A stretch of 64,000 nucleotides of DNA from Betaproteobacteria bacterium (GCA_016234745.1 JACRAR010000074.1:62001-126000); one strand, 5' to 3'. Positions 39,969 through 50,236 are shown, numbered from the stretch's first letter. The notes: generated by a model from the letters alone, not told the origin. Made by a program: numbers and translations.

Positions 39969-42500
39969 TCACTTGGGCGCGGACGCATCACCACACCAGA
40001 GCTCAACCGTTCCGAGACCCGATAGGGGGGTGTGATTGCGGATGAAGGTCTTGATCTGGCCGGCGGGAAGCGGCTTGCTGATCAGATAGCCCTGAATCTT
40101 CTCGCAGCCGATGGACAGCAGATAGGTGAGCTGAGCCTTCGTTTCAACGCCTTCGGCGACCACATCCAGTCCCAGTTTGTGGGCCAGCAGCACGGTCACA
40201 TCGCAAATGTCCGCGTCGTTCTGGTCGGTTTCTATGTCCTTGACGAAGGAGCGGTCGATCTTCAGGGTGTTGATGGGAAACAGCTTGAGATAGGCCAGCG
40301 AGGAATACCCCGTGCCGAAGTCGTCGATCGACAAGGACAGCTCCTGTCCGGTCAGCACTTTCATCATTGCCGCCGTTTCGGCAGGCGACTGCATGGTCAT
40401 CGATTCCGTCACTTCAAGGTCAAGGCTACCCTTGGGCAGGCCGGTTTTCGCCAGTATTTCCTCGATACGCAATGGCAGTCTATGATCGGAAAACTGGCTG
40501 GCAGCAAGATTGACGGACATCTTGATGTGCTCGATTCCCTCGGTTCGCCATGCAGCGAGCTGTCCGCATGCCTCCTCCAAAACCCAGTCGCCTATCGGCA
40601 GGATCAGCCCGCTTTCTTCGGCGATCGGGATGAAATCCAGGGGGGAAATCATTCCGCGTTCCGGATGCTGCCAGCGGATCAGCGCTTCGACGCCCATCAA
40701 GCGTCCGGTACGCAAATCCAGCTGGGGTTGATAGTGAAGCATGAACTGCTGTTTTTCGAGTGCCGAACGCAAGTCAGCCTCAAGCGCGAGACGGTTGACG
40801 GCAGCGGCCTGGATTTCCTCCTTGAAGAATTGATAATTTCCCCTGCCGCAGGATTTGGCGTGATACATCGCCACGTCGGCCTTCTTGATCAAATCCTCAT
40901 TCTCGGTCGCATCGTCGGGATACAGGCAGATGCCGATACTGGGAGAAGTATGCAGTTCCCTGGCGTCGATAAAGTAAGGCGCGGATATTTCCACCAGAAT
41001 TTTCTGGGCGACGCGGGCAACGTCGGCCGGCCCGTCGATGTCTGGCAGGATGATGACAAACTCGTCGCCTCCCAGCCGTGCCACGAGATCGCTTTGCCGA
41101 ACCGATGTACTCAATCGATCGGCCACCTCCGTTAACATTACGTCGCCGGTCTGATGCCCCAAGGTGTCGTTGATGGATTTGAAGTTGTCCAGGTCAAGGA
41201 GCATCAGCGCAAATTGCCTGTGGTTGCGACTCGCCAGTCCCACCATCTGGGAAAGCTTTTGTTGGAGGCTGACGCGGTTGGGCAGCCCGGTAAGCTGGTC
41301 AAAGTAGGCCAGGTCCTTGATTCTTTCTTCTGCCTGCTTGCGCTCGGTGATATCGTGCTGCGTGGCAATATAGTGGGTAATGGCGCCATCCTCATTCCTG
41401 ACCGCCGAGATTGTGAGCGATTTTGGATAAATCTCCCCGTTCTTGCGCCTGTCCCAGATTTCCCCGTTCCACAGGCCCGTAAGCTCGAGTTGAACCCACA
41501 TGTCGCGATAGAAGTCGTCGCCGTGGCGTCCCGATTTAAGGATTCGCGGCGTTTGCCCCACGATTTCTTCGGCCGAATATCCGGTGAGATCGGTGAAGGC
41601 CTGGTTGACTTGCAGGATCACGCCTTGGGGGTCGGTAATGATCATGCCTTCATGGGACTCGAAAGCGGCTGCCGCCAGACGCAGCCTGGACTCGGCGTGC
41701 TTGCGCTCCGTGATATCCACTCCAGTGGGCAGCAGCGCAACAATCTTCCCGCTTTCATCACGCACCGGCGAAATCTGGAAATCAATGGGAACCAGTTCAT
41801 CGCCCATTTTCGTGACGATCTCGAACCGGCTTGATTTTCCCTCTCTGGCGGTCTCGACCGCGGCGATTATCTTTGACCGGACCTTTCCCTCGTACGACCA
41901 CCACGGTGCATCCGGGAAATACCGGCCAATAATATCCTCCCTGCGGTAACCACCCCGATCAAGCGGCGCCTTGTTGATTTCCAGAACCAAGCCGTCTGTA
42001 TTCAGCAATGCGACATAAGCAAAGAGATTGTCGAGGATTCGCTTGAAATGCTCGGCGTTTCGGGTTGCACTGCCCTCGGCCTCCTTCCGTTCGGTGATGT
42101 CACTGACGAGACCGTGCCACAAGCTGCCGCCGTTGGGCAGCGCAGTGGGATCGGAGGATATGCGCATCCAGCGAGTCTTGCCGTGAATGATGAATCGTCC
42201 TTCCCAACGAAACGGGAAGAGTGTGACTCGGGCCGTTTCGTTGGCCTGAATCAGACTATCCAGGTCATCGGGATGAGCCGGGGCAAACCCCAGATGGTAA
42301 TCCTGCAAGACCGCTTCAGCTTTAACCCCGAGCATGTCGCAATACCTGGGGCTGACGTACTTGAAGCCCATTGCGCCATCGGGATCGAATTGGAAGATAT
42401 AAATGCCGTCTGGAATCTTCTGCACCAGCTGGTTATAGCGGCGTTCTGACTCCAACAGCACTTGTTCCGTGTCTTGAAGCTTCCGTTCGGCAGTCGTCAT
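39969..42500 (-). CDS. Triple-PAS GGDEF-EAL cyclic di-GMP enzyme
   Basis: An 843-aa cytosolic protein: coiled start, PAS1 (about 20-140, VSDITERKEAEG), PAS2 (about 150-272, VDITERKHAESR), PAS3 (about 275-395, QHDITERKQAEER), GGDEF (about 400-565, intact GGDEF after QSDLVARL) and EAL (about 575-825, intact EALIRWQHP, MSVNLAASQF, IDDFGTGYSSLAYL). Both catalytic centres look intact. The PAS3 region resembles that of the response regulator at 23294 (ITGYSAAE versus LTGYSAEE), pointing to shared ancestry. It lies 27 bases downstream of the chemoreceptor gene on the same strand, suggesting coordinated control of motility and attachment. Confidence 0.92.
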   Translation of the reverse strand: MTTAERKLQDTEQVLLESERRYNQLVQKIPDGIYIFQFDPDGAMGFKYVSPRYCDMLGVKAEAVLQDYHLGFAPAHPDDLDSLIQANETARVTLFPFRWEGRFIIHGKTRWMRISSDPTALPNGGSLWHGLVSDITERKEAEGSATRNAEHFKRILDNLFAYVALLNTDGLVLEINKAPLDRGGYRREDIIGRYFPDAPWWSYEGKVRSKIIAAVETAREGKSSRFEIVTKMGDELVPIDFQISPVRDESGKIVALLPTGVDITERKHAESRLRLAAAAFESHEGMIITDPQGVILQVNQAFTDLTGYSAEEIVGQTPRILKSGRHGDDFYRDMWVQLELTGLWNGEIWDRRKNGEIYPKSLTISAVRNEDGAITHYIATQHDITERKQAEERIKDLAYFDQLTGLPNRVSLQQKLSQMVGLASRNHRQFALMLLDLDNFKSINDTLGHQTGDVMLTEVADRLSTSVRQSDLVARLGGDEFVIILPDIDGPADVARVAQKILVEISAPYFIDARELHTSPSIGICLYPDDATENEDLIKKADVAMYHAKSCGRGNYQFFKEEIQAAAVNRLALEADLRSALEKQQFMLHYQPQLDLRTGRLMGVEALIRWQHPERGMISPLDFIPIAEESGLILPIGDWVLEEACGQLAAWRTEGIEHIKMSVNLAASQFSDHRLPLRIEEILAKTGLPKGSLDLEVTESMTMQSPAETAAMMKVLTGQELSLSIDDFGTGYSSLAYLKLFPINTLKIDRSFVKDIETDQNDADICDVTVLLAHKLGLDVVAEGVETKAQLTYLLSIGCEKIQGYLISKPLPAGQIKTFIRNHTPLSGLGTVELWCGDASAPK

Positions 42501-42527
42501 GTCGCCGCCCCTAACCTGGCCGGAACA

Positions 42528-44453
42528 TTACACCCTGAAAAGCTTCACTGCCGCTTGCAGGGAATTGGCGGATTCCTGCAGTTGACCGGAAGCCTTGGCG
42601 ACATCCTGGATGGCATAGGCGTTCTTCTCGGACATGCCGGCAATATTCTCCACATTTGTCGCGATCAGATTGCTGGCAGTGCTCTGTTGCTGGAGGGCAA
42701 CGGAAATGCCGTTGACCGTATCCACCACCTGATCGGAGCCGTCACTAATCTCGCTCATGGCGCGTCCCGCCTCACTCGCCATCGCGACGCCGGTATTGAC
42801 GCGCTCTTGGGCCTGGCGCATGGTTTCCACAACCTGTTCCGTTTCTGATTGGACAGTGCCAATCATCGCGGTGATTTCCTCGGTGGATTTGGCAGTACGT
42901 TCAGCAAGCTTCCTGACCTCATCCGCCACCACCGCAAAACCGCGTCCCTGCTCGCCCGCGCGCGCCGCCTCGATGGCCGCATTCAGGGCAAGCAAATTGG
43001 TCTGATCGGCGATCTCCTTGATCACGCCGGCAATCGCCGAAATGCTCGCGGAATGTTCGCCCAGCGTATGAACCCTCTGGGAGGATTGATTCACGCTGTC
43101 GGCGATATTGCGCATTTCCATCGAGGCGCTTTCAACTATACGCCCGCCACGTTGGGCGTTTTCTCCGGCTTGCTGCGCCAGAGTGAAGGAATTGCGCGCA
43201 TTTTCCGAGACATGTCCGATGCTCGCCGTCATTTCTTCCACTGCGGCAGCAGCCGACGCCGCCGCCTCGCTCTGCTGTTCCGACTGGTTCGCCACCTCGC
43301 CGGCAGTGGAAGAGAGCAAGGCGGACAGTTCGGAGATGCTCTGGGCGTTACTGGTAATCTTGCCGATCATCTGGCGCAAGGATTCCCGCATATGATCCAA
43401 TGCCGCCATCAGGGCGCCAATCTCATCTTCGCGCCGTGTATGCATCGATGAAGACAGGTCGCCATCGGAAATTTTCCTGGCGAACTCAACCGCCTCGTTC
43501 AGCGGCACAATCACCAGCGCATGGGACAACCAGAACAGCAACCCCAGCAGGATGCCTCCCAGCGCCACACCGATCGCCACCACGGCGATGACTTCCTTTC
43601 TTACAGTGGCATTCACTTCATCCTTGGGATAAGCCGCCACCATGGTAAAGCCCCAGGAAACAAATTTCTCCTTCTTCACTTCCCAGCCTTGGGCGTTGCC
43701 GCCGGCAGCTTTCAGAACGATTTCGGGCGTGACTCCTTCCGAATGGAAGCGCACCTTGTCCTTGTCGTCGATCAGGGCAATGAAGCCATGCTCCAGGATA
43801 TGGCTCTTGGCAATAGACTCCTGCAAAGCCTGCATGTCGATCTTGTAGCCCACATACCAGATGCCGACGATCTGCTTCTGCTGATCCAGTATGGGTTCGT
43901 ACCCCGTGAGGAAAGGACTGCCCAGGATATCCACCTGCCCGTAAAACGCCTTGCCCTCGCGGATGGCCTTGATCGCACGGCCGCTGGGGTCGAGCAATGT
44001 GCCGATGGCGCGCTTGCCGTCCTTCTTCACGTTGGTGGTAATGCGGACAAAATCCTCGCCGGTCTTGGAGAACACGGTCGCGGTTCCCCCCTGACTGGCG
44101 GTCACGCCGTCGACCAAGTCAAAGCGGTTGGCTTGTGCCTGATTGCCGAAAATCAGATCGGGCGCCGTTTTGCCGTTGACTTCCACGGCATCGCCCTGAC
44201 GCGGGGTGCCGATGCTGCCGCCACGTTCCATGAGCAGCTTCATGGAACCCTTCACCCGCTCCATCATGATGGCGTCGGTAACGGTGAGTACTCTACCCAC
44301 GTTGGAGAGCTTCTCCTGCATTTCATCCTGGGCGGACTGCTCTATGCTGCGACTGTTACTGATCGAAATGACCGCAACAAGAACCAAGGTGGTTATAGCG
44401 ACAAGGACTGAAACGGGTAAAACAAATTTTGCTTGAAGGCTGCGCGAAAACAT
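42528..44453 (-). CDS. Methyl-accepting chemotaxis protein with Cache domain
   Basis: A 641-aa transmembrane chemoreceptor. TM1 about 9-31, periplasmic Cache_3-like sensor (about 40-285: [48 protein letters not shown]), TM2 about 292-316, HAMP (about 318-370, [22 protein letters not shown]) and the signalling domain with the conserved hairpin tip [29 protein letters not shown] nine bases before ATG 44453. No C-terminal NWETF-like CheR tether is visible. No che genes are in the window, so it acts with a pathway encoded elsewhere. The ligand is unknown; Cache_3 receptors often bind carboxylates. Confidence 0.93.
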   Translation of the reverse strand: MFSRSLQAKFVLPVSVLVAITTLVLVAVISISNSRSIEQSAQDEMQEKLSNVGRVLTVTDAIMMERVKGSMKLLMERGGSIGTPRQGDAVEVNGKTAPDLIFGNQAQANRFDLVDGVTASQGGTATVFSKTGEDFVRITTNVKKDGKRAIGTLLDPSGRAIKAIREGKAFYGQVDILGSPFLTGYEPILDQQKQIVGIWYVGYKIDMQALQESIAKSHILEHGFIALIDDKDKVRFHSEGVTPEIVLKAAGGNAQGWEVKKEKFVSWGFTMVAAYPKDEVNATVRKEVIAVVAIGVALGGILLGLLFWLSHALVIVPLNEAVEFARKISDGDLSSSMHTRREDEIGALMAALDHMRESLRQMIGKITSNAQSISELSALLSSTAGEVANQSEQQSEAAASAAAAVEEMTASIGHVSENARNSFTLAQQAGENAQRGGRIVESASMEMRNIADSVNQSSQRVHTLGEHSASISAIAGVIKEIADQTNLLALNAAIEAARAGEQGRGFAVVADEVRKLAERTAKSTEEITAMIGTVQSETEQVVETMRQAQERVNTGVAMASEAGRAMSEISDGSDQVVDTVNGISVALQQQSTASNLIATNVENIAGMSEKNAYAIQDVAKASGQLQESANSLQAAVKLFRV

Positions 44454-44618
44454 CCGGGTATCTCCTCGTGATGCCGTGACTTTGCAAATGATCATATCTT
44501 ACCATTGTGGGTAATCGCGTTTCGCTTGAATTTAGGGTGGCCGCGCTCCGTCCAGGACAAGCGTGTAGCCAGACCACGCGGCCCTCGCCGCTCAGCGGTC
44601 TGTCGCGGGCAAATCTGG
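44454..44618. other. Intergenic region between chemoreceptor and phaC, with hairpins
   Basis: Holds no gene. An imperfect stem-loop (CAGACC at 44570-44575, GGTCTG at 44597-44602, with an inner GCGG/CCGC pairing) lies 17 bases beyond the phaC stop and may be its terminator. The left part contains the putative chemoreceptor promoter; a motif CATATCTTACC near 44495-44505 has no clear hexamers. Confidence 0.3.
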
Positions 44619-46445
44619 TCAGACTTTCTTTTTCTGCGTGTCGAGACGGAACTTGACGAAGGAACCAGGTGCATCCTCGATTACCTTGAGTTTGCCCTTG
44701 GCGGGATCGCGTGCCGGCACCTTGGTGGCGTCCAGCGATGTCACCCATTTCTGCCAGTCGGTCCACCAGGAGCCTTCGCTTTGCTTGGTACCTTCAAACC
44801 AGGCCTCGGGTGTTTCCGGCAAACTCTTGGCGTTATTGGTCCAGTAGCCGTATTTGTTGGCCGCTGGCGGATTGACGATGCCGGCGATATGGCCGGAGCC
44901 GCCGAGCACGAAGCGCACCGGGCCGCCCAGGCGGGTGGCGCCAAGGTAGGTGCTTTTCCAGGGTGCGATGTGGTCTTCGATGGTGGAGATGAAATAGCAC
45001 GGCACCTTGACCTTGCCGATATCGATCGGCACGCCGTTGATTTCGATGCCGCCAGGCTCCTTGAGCAGGTTCTTCATGTACATGTTGCGCAGGTAGAAGC
45101 TGTGCATCTTGTACGGCATGCGCGTGGAATCGGAGTTCCAGTAGAGCAGGTCGAAGGGGAAGGGCTGCTTGCCCATCAGGTAGTTGTTCACCACGAACGA
45201 CCAGATCAGGTCGTTGGAGCGCAGCATGTTGAAGGTGCCGGCCATTTCCGAACCTTCCAGGTAGCCGCGCTTTTCCATCTTCTTTTCCAAGCTGGCGACT
45301 TGCTGCTCGTCGATGAACACGCCGAGTTCGCCGGGTATCGAAAAGTCGAGCAGTGCCACGAAGAAGGTGGCGGAAGCAATGCGCTTGTCCTTCTTGGCGG
45401 CCTGGTAGCCCAGCGTGGTGCCGAGCAGCGTGCCGCCGAGACAGTAGCCGATCAGATTGACTTCCTGTACGCCCGTATGCTTGCAGACTGCATCGAGCGC
45501 CGCCAGCGATCCTTCGGTCATGTAAGCGTCGAAGCCTTTCTGGGCAAGCTTGGCGTCCGGGTTGACCCAGGAAATGACGAAAACCGAGTGGCCCTGGTCG
45601 GTCGCCCACTTGATGAAGGAATTCGACTGGCGCAAATCGAGAATGTAGTACTTGTTGATCCAGGGCGGGATGATCAGCAGGGGGCGCTTGAGCACGTCCT
45701 TGGTCGTCGGGTTGAACTGCAGCAACTGGATCAGTTCGTTCTGGAAAATCACCTTGCCGGGCGTGGTGCCGACGTTGCGGCCGACCTCGAAGGCGGTCGG
45801 ATCGGTCATCTTGACGCGCAGCTGGCCCTCGCCGTCCTCGATGTCGCGCAACAGATTGTTGAAACCATTGAGCAGGTTCTGGCCGTGGCTCTTGAGCGTT
45901 TCGCGCAGCACTTCCGGATTGGTGATGGCGAAGTTGGAAGGCGACAGGGCATCGATGAACTGGCGAGTAAAAAAGTTTACTTTCTTCTTTGAATTGTCCT
46001 CCAGACCTTCAACCTTGCTGACCGTTTCGTGAATGTGGCGCGCGGTAATCAAGTAGGACTGCTTCATGAAATCGAACAGGAAATGCTCCTCCCACTCGGC
46101 ATCCTTGAAGCGGTTGTCGCCCTTGGCAGGACTGGCAATCGGGACGCCATGAACGCCGGTGAACCGCATCATCGAATGCTGCCAGAGGGAGAAATAATCC
46201 CACACCAGATTCATCTGCGCCTGCGCCATCTTGTAGGGGTTGGCGAGCATCTTGGCCATCATGTCCATGAAGGCCTGGGCAATGCCCAGTTCGTCCGCCG
46301 GTGCGCTCACGCCCTGCTTGATCTGGCGCTGCATGTGATCGACGATCATTTTGGACGCGCGCTGGGCCACTTCGGCATAGGTCTTGGCGATTTCCTTGGG
46401 GTTGGGAATCTCTTGCTTGTTTTCCGGGGTGTCCTTGCTGGGCAT
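44619..46445 (-). CDS. phaC: Class I poly(3-hydroxyalkanoate) synthase
   Basis: Polymerises (R)-3-hydroxyacyl-CoA into storage polyester granules. The 608-aa length is that of class I enzymes. The catalytic cysteine C335 sits in the lipase-like box GYCLGGT; the aspartate in TIEDHIAPW and histidine in GSGHIAGIVNPP complete the triad. An N-terminal domain of about 200 residues with FDFMKQSYLI is also typical. The ATG follows the stop of the MBL hydrolase by one base, with GGAG upstream, so the two are co-transcribed. phaA, phaB and phasin genes are not adjacent; the thiolase at 50237 could supply acetoacetyl-CoA. Confidence 0.96.
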   Translation of the reverse strand: MPSKDTPENKQEIPNPKEIAKTYAEVAQRASKMIVDHMQRQIKQGVSAPADELGIAQAFMDMMAKMLANPYKMAQAQMNLVWDYFSLWQHSMMRFTGVHGVPIASPAKGDNRFKDAEWEEHFLFDFMKQSYLITARHIHETVSKVEGLEDNSKKKVNFFTRQFIDALSPSNFAITNPEVLRETLKSHGQNLLNGFNNLLRDIEDGEGQLRVKMTDPTAFEVGRNVGTTPGKVIFQNELIQLLQFNPTTKDVLKRPLLIIPPWINKYYILDLRQSNSFIKWATDQGHSVFVISWVNPDAKLAQKGFDAYMTEGSLAALDAVCKHTGVQEVNLIGYCLGGTLLGTTLGYQAAKKDKRIASATFFVALLDFSIPGELGVFIDEQQVASLEKKMEKRGYLEGSEMAGTFNMLRSNDLIWSFVVNNYLMGKQPFPFDLLYWNSDSTRMPYKMHSFYLRNMYMKNLLKEPGGIEINGVPIDIGKVKVPCYFISTIEDHIAPWKSTYLGATRLGGPVRFVLGGSGHIAGIVNPPAANKYGYWTNNAKSLPETPEAWFEGTKQSEGSWWTDWQKWVTSLDATKVPARDPAKGKLKVIEDAPGSFVKFRLDTQKKKV

Positions 46446-46446
46446 G

Positions 46447-47472
46447 TCACTTTTCTCCTGATGAATTCAATTTGACAAAACGAATGATGCCGTTCGACTC
46501 GGAACCTGCGATCTGCTGCTTATGTTCCAGATAATTCAGGTGGGCGATGGTCTCGCCCATGGCGAACATGGCCTGAAAGGCATCGTCGAGCGGCCGGGAA
46601 AATATGACCGGCACCAGTTCAGCAGCAGTCATGGGATGATCGATGGCTGCCAGCAAGGCTGCAAAGCGGCCCTGATGATGCTCTCGCAGCGCCGCAATAC
46701 GCGCATGCAGTCCCCTGAAGGGCGCGCCGTGCGAGGGCAGCACCAGGGTATCCTGCGGCAGCGGCTCGAAGCGGGTGATCGAATCGAGAAACAGTCCGAG
46801 CAGATTGCCGTCCGGGGTGGAAGGCCGCGCACTGACATTGGTCGTAATGCGCGGCAACAGCATGTCGCCCGAGATCAGCACCCTGAGTTCGTCGCAGTAC
46901 AGCGCCGCGTGTTCGGGCGAATGACCATGACCAACCATGACGCGCCAGGCGCGGCCGCCCACATCGATGCGCTCGCCATCGAACATGCGCCGATAGCCGA
47001 GCGGCGCCGGCGAGCAGTTGCGCTGATAAGTGCCGCTGACTTTCTTCATTTCCTCCACGCGCTGTGCATCAAGGCCGTGCTGCCGGAACATCTCCACCAT
47101 GGGCGCATTGCCGAAGCTGCCGATTTGCGCGTAGACCATCTGCGCAGTTAGATATTCGCTCTCGGTGATCCACAGCGGCGCACCGGTTTCCTGTTGCAGC
47201 CAGCCGGCCAGGCCGATGTGATCCGGATGCCAGTGGGTGACAATCTGACGCAGCAGGGGATAGACCGGCAATAATTTGCGCCAGCAGTCTTTCAGGCCGT
47301 CCAGGGCGACGCCGGTATCCACCACGGTCCAGCCCGGTCCATCCTGCAGCAGCCAGAGGTTGATATGGTCGAGCGCGAACGGCAACGGCATGCGCACCCA
47401 GTGCACGCCCGGAACTATTTCGCGGGCAGTACCCGGTTCCGGGGAAAAATCGTAGGGATAGGTGACTTGCAC
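46447..47472 (-). CDS. Metallo-beta-lactamase-fold hydrolase
   Basis: A 341-aa MBL-fold enzyme. The metal motif THWHPDHIG is intact, with later ligands in GHGHSPEH, ISGDMLLP and a C-terminal SHGAPF. The insertion ESEYLTAQMVYAQIGSFG is typical of bacterial members near acyl-CoA genes. The start is GTG at 47472; no ATG fits the family start. It is the first gene of a two-gene unit with phaC and is divergent from the MerR regulator. A thioesterase-like or lactonase role is possible but not demonstrable from sequence. Confidence 0.85.
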   Translation of the reverse strand: MQVTYPYDFSPEPGTAREIVPGVHWVRMPLPFALDHINLWLLQDGPGWTVVDTGVALDGLKDCWRKLLPVYPLLRQIVTHWHPDHIGLAGWLQQETGAPLWITESEYLTAQMVYAQIGSFGNAPMVEMFRQHGLDAQRVEEMKKVSGTYQRNCSPAPLGYRRMFDGERIDVGGRAWRVMVGHGHSPEHAALYCDELRVLISGDMLLPRITTNVSARPSTPDGNLLGLFLDSITRFEPLPQDTLVLPSHGAPFRGLHARIAALREHHQGRFAALLAAIDHPMTAAELVPVIFSRPLDDAFQAMFAMGETIAHLNYLEHKQQIAGSESNGIIRFVKLNSSGEK

Positions 47473-47617
47473 TGGTTCTCGTGGGAAGAAATTGGCCTAG
47501 AATTTCGAGGTCTGCCGGACTTGCCTTGCGGGCTGGCGCGGCAGAATCTGATATTCTACCTTGTCATACCGCAGTGCAGCACCTGGCCGCACGTTCCAGA
47601 AATTCACTATGTAGCCA

Positions 47618-48043
47618 ATGGGACAATCCACTTTTACCATTACCGAGCTATCCCGCGAGTTCGACGTCACACCGCGCACCATCCGCTATTACGAGGATCA
47701 GGGGCTGCTGTTTCCGCGGCGCGAGGGCTTGCAACGCGTTTATTCCAAACGCGACCGCACCCGGCTCAAGCTGGCCCTGCGCGGCAAGCGCCTGGGCCTG
47801 AGCCTGGCCGAGATCAAGGACGTGATCGACATGTACGACACGGCGCGCGACGAGGAAGGCCAGCTGGTCAAGTTCCTGGCTGCGCTCAAGCAACGGCGCG
47901 CCGCGTTGCAGCAACAACGCGAAGACATCGAAGCCTTGCTGGCCGAAATCAACGGCTTCGAACAACAGTGCCGGGACATCCTGGCCAACGAAGCGGCAGC
48001 CGCCATCCCTGCCAAGACCAAGCGCGTACGCCAGTCAGCCTGA
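47618..48043 (+). CDS. liuR: MerR-family regulator, LiuR-like
   Basis: A 141-aa MerR protein. The winged HTH is at 6-75 (FTITELSREFDVTPRTIRYYEDQGLL, then REGLQRVYSKRDRTRLK), followed by a dimerisation coiled coil (LVKFLAALKQRRAALQQQREDIEALLAEI). The short effector end with one cysteine resembles LiuR-type regulators of branched-chain amino acid and isovalerate catabolism, and the gene is directly followed by that pathway. It should bind the palindrome at 48064-48079. The symbol is given by this combination of sequence type and context; a general MerR assignment is certain. Confidence 0.82.
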   Translation: MGQSTFTITELSREFDVTPRTIRYYEDQGLLFPRREGLQRVYSKRDRTRLKLALRGKRLGLSLAEIKDVIDMYDTARDEEGQLVKFLAALKQRRAALQQQREDIEALLAEINGFEQQCRDILANEAAAAIPAKTKRVRQSA

Positions 48044-48063
48044 GCAAGTTGGAAACCCGGAAG

Positions 48064-48093
48064 TTGACGTTAACGTCAACGTCAACGTACAAT
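48064..48093 (+). promoter_or_regulatory. LiuR-type operator within promoter of the catabolic operon
   Basis: Perfect 16-bp palindrome TTGACGTTAACGTCAA at 48064-48079, with a further half-site CGTCAACGT to its right. A promoter reads TTGACG (48064-48069), 18-bp spacer, TACAAT (48088-48093). MerR regulators act at operators inside long spacers, and this layout fits. It is 25 bases before the first catabolic gene. Binding by the adjacent MerR protein is inferred. Confidence 0.7.
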
Positions 48094-48118
48094 CCGCAAA
48101 ACGAAACAAGAGGGATGC

Positions 48119-48610
48119 ATGCACCAGACGCAGCATAAACCGACGGTTCCGGCGTTCGAGCCGCGCGATCCCGCATGGGAAGCGAAAATCCGCGACAGCT
48201 TCGCCCGCCAGAAAGTGATGGCCTTTTTCGGTGCCGAACTCACCGGCATCAGGCCCGGCTGGTGCGAAATCCGCCTGCCCTACAAAGAAGAACTCACCCA
48301 GCAGCATGGCTTTTTCCAGGCCGGCATCATCGGCGCGATCGTGGACAATGCCGGCGGCTATGCCGGCTACAGCCTGATGCCCCCCGGCACCACGGTGCTC
48401 ACCGTCGAATACAAGCTCAATCTGCTGGCACCCGGCGATGGCGATCTGCTGATCGCCACCGGCGAAATCATCAAGCCCGGCAAGAATCTCGTGATCACGC
48501 GCGGCGACGTGATTGTGGTAAAAAATGGACGCAGCAGCCACTGCGCGACAATGCAGCAAACTCTCATGACCATGCACGGCAAACCCGACACCCTGGAGAT
48601 GAAAAAATGA
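48119..48610 (+). CDS. PaaI-family hotdog thioesterase
   Basis: A 163-aa single hotdog domain. The active-site region [25 protein letters not shown] has the PaaI-type HG...D pattern, followed by [30 protein letters not shown]. It probably hydrolyses acyl-CoA thioesters and may release CoA when intermediates build up. First gene of the operon, 70 bases after merR; RBS-like GAGGGA before ATG 48119. Its stop overlaps the ATG of the dehydrogenase gene. The true substrate is unknown. Confidence 0.85.
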   Translation: MHQTQHKPTVPAFEPRDPAWEAKIRDSFARQKVMAFFGAELTGIRPGWCEIRLPYKEELTQQHGFFQAGIIGAIVDNAGGYAGYSLMPPGTTVLTVEYKLNLLAPGDGDLLIATGEIIKPGKNLVITRGDVIVVKNGRSSHCATMQQTLMTMHGKPDTLEMKK

Positions 48611-49758
48611 TAGGACTGAATTTCGATCTCGGCGAAGACATCGACATGCTGCGGCATAGCATCGCCCAGTTCGCCGCCAAGGAGATCGCGCCGCGTGCCG
48701 CGCAGGTCGATCGCGACAACGAGTTTCCCGCCGATCTGTGGCGCAAGTTTGGCGATCTCGGCATCCTCGGCATGACCGCGGAAGAGGAGTATGGCGGCAC
48801 CCAGATGGGCTATCTCGCGCATATCGTCGCACTGGAAGAAGTTTCGCGCGCCTCGGCCAGCATCGGCCTTTCCTATGGCGCCCACTCCAACCTGTGCGTC
48901 AACCAGATCCGCCGCAACGGCAGCGCGGCGCAAAAGAAGAAATATCTGCCCAAGCTGATCTCGGGCGAGCATGTCGGGGCGCTCGCCATGTCCGAGCCCA
49001 ATGCCGGTTCCGACGTGGTCAGCATGAAGCTGCGCGCCGAACTGAAAGGCGACAGATATGTCCTCAACGGTTCCAAGATGTGGATCACCAACGGCGGCGA
49101 CGCCGATACGCTGGTCGTGTATGCGCGCAGCGACCCGGGCCACACCGCCTTCATCATCGAGAAGGGCATGAAAGGCTTTTCCCACGGCACCCATCTCGAC
49201 AAGCTCGGCATGCGCGGCTCGAATACCTTCCCGCTGTTTTTCGACGACTGCGAAGTACCGGTCGAGAACGTGCTCGGCGAACCCGGCAAGGGCATCAAGG
49301 TGCTCATGAGCGGCCTCGATTACGAGCGCGCCGTGCTCTCCGGCGGACCGCTGGGCATCATGGCCGCCTGCATGGACGTGGTGGTGCCGTATATCCATGA
49401 GCGCAAGCAGTTCGGCCAGAGCATCGGCGAATTCCAGCTGATGCAGGGCAAGGTCGCCGACATGTATTCGACCTGGCAGGCCACCCGCGCCTATGTGTAT
49501 GCGGTGGGCAAGGCCTGCGATCGCGGCGACCACGCTCGGACCCTGCGCAAGGATGCCGCCGGTGCCATCCTCTATTCGGCCGAGAAAGCCACCTGGATGG
49601 CAGGCGAGGCAATTCAGACATTGGGCGGCAACGGCTACATCAACGACTATCCGACTGGCCGCCTGTGGCGCGATGCCAAGCTCTATGAGATCGGCGCTGG
49701 CACGTCCGAGATTCGACGCATGCTGATCGGACGCGAACTGTTCTCTGAAACGATGTAA
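48607..49758 (+). CDS. liuA: Isovaleryl-CoA dehydrogenase
   Basis: FAD-dependent oxidation of isovaleryl-CoA to 3-methylcrotonyl-CoA, the first committed step of leucine breakdown after transamination. The 383-aa protein has the acyl-CoA dehydrogenase signatures [17 protein letters not shown] and [13 protein letters not shown]. The catalytic base is E240 in [17 protein letters not shown]; that position, rather than the C-terminal one, is the hallmark of isovaleryl-CoA dehydrogenases. The C-terminal equivalent reads [11 protein letters not shown] with glycine, as expected. ATG 48607 overlaps the previous stop. Electrons would go to ETF. Confidence 0.94.
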   Translation: MIGLNFDLGEDIDMLRHSIAQFAAKEIAPRAAQVDRDNEFPADLWRKFGDLGILGMTAEEEYGGTQMGYLAHIVALEEVSRASASIGLSYGAHSNLCVNQIRRNGSAAQKKKYLPKLISGEHVGALAMSEPNAGSDVVSMKLRAELKGDRYVLNGSKMWITNGGDADTLVVYARSDPGHTAFIIEKGMKGFSHGTHLDKLGMRGSNTFPLFFDDCEVPVENVLGEPGKGIKVLMSGLDYERAVLSGGPLGIMAACMDVVVPYIHERKQFGQSIGEFQLMQGKVADMYSTWQATRAYVYAVGKACDRGDHARTLRKDAAGAILYSAEKATWMAGEAIQTLGGNGYINDYPTGRLWRDAKLYEIGAGTSEIRRMLIGRELFSETM

Positions 49759-49772
49759 CAGGAGCCGAAAAC

Positions 49773-50186
49773 ATGGCATTGGTCGAAACCGCACGCGGCA
49801 CCGTGCATGAGTGGCAGAAGGATCACATGGGCCACATCAACGTGCGTGCCTACATGGAGTTTTTTGAGGAGGCCTGCTGGCAGTTCTATGCCATGCTCGG
49901 CCTCACTGCCACCCTGCTGCGCAGCGGCGCGGTGAACATGGCCGCAGTCCAGCAGAACATCAGCTACGAGAAGGAACTCTATCCGGGCGACACCATCGCG
50001 GTACGCACCGGAGTGCTGGAGCTACGCGAAAAAGTGCTGCGCTTCCGCCATGAACTGCTCAATACAGAAACCGGTGAAGTCTGCTCCACCTGCGAATTCA
50101 CGGTGGTCTGCCTCGATCCCGTGGCGCGGCGCTCCTGCCCCTTCCCTGCCTATGTCGCCGAAAAAGCGCAAGACCTCTACTGGTAA
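49773..50186 (+). CDS. 4HBT-type acyl-CoA thioesterase
   Basis: A 137-aa hotdog protein of the YbgC/4-hydroxybenzoyl-CoA thioesterase group. Its active-site helix reads DHMGHINVRAYMEFFEEACW, where the aspartate/histidine region matches the family. RBS AGGAG seven bases before the ATG. Second thioesterase in the operon. A short-chain or branched acyl-CoA substrate is plausible from context, but not demonstrated. Confidence 0.82.
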   Translation: MALVETARGTVHEWQKDHMGHINVRAYMEFFEEACWQFYAMLGLTATLLRSGAVNMAAVQQNISYEKELYPGDTIAVRTGVLELREKVLRFRHELLNTETGEVCSTCEFTVVCLDPVARRSCPFPAYVAEKAQDLYW

Positions 50187-50236
50187 CCGTGTCGATACCG
50201 CCGAAATAATTTTCCTCAATACTTCTGGAGTTCACC

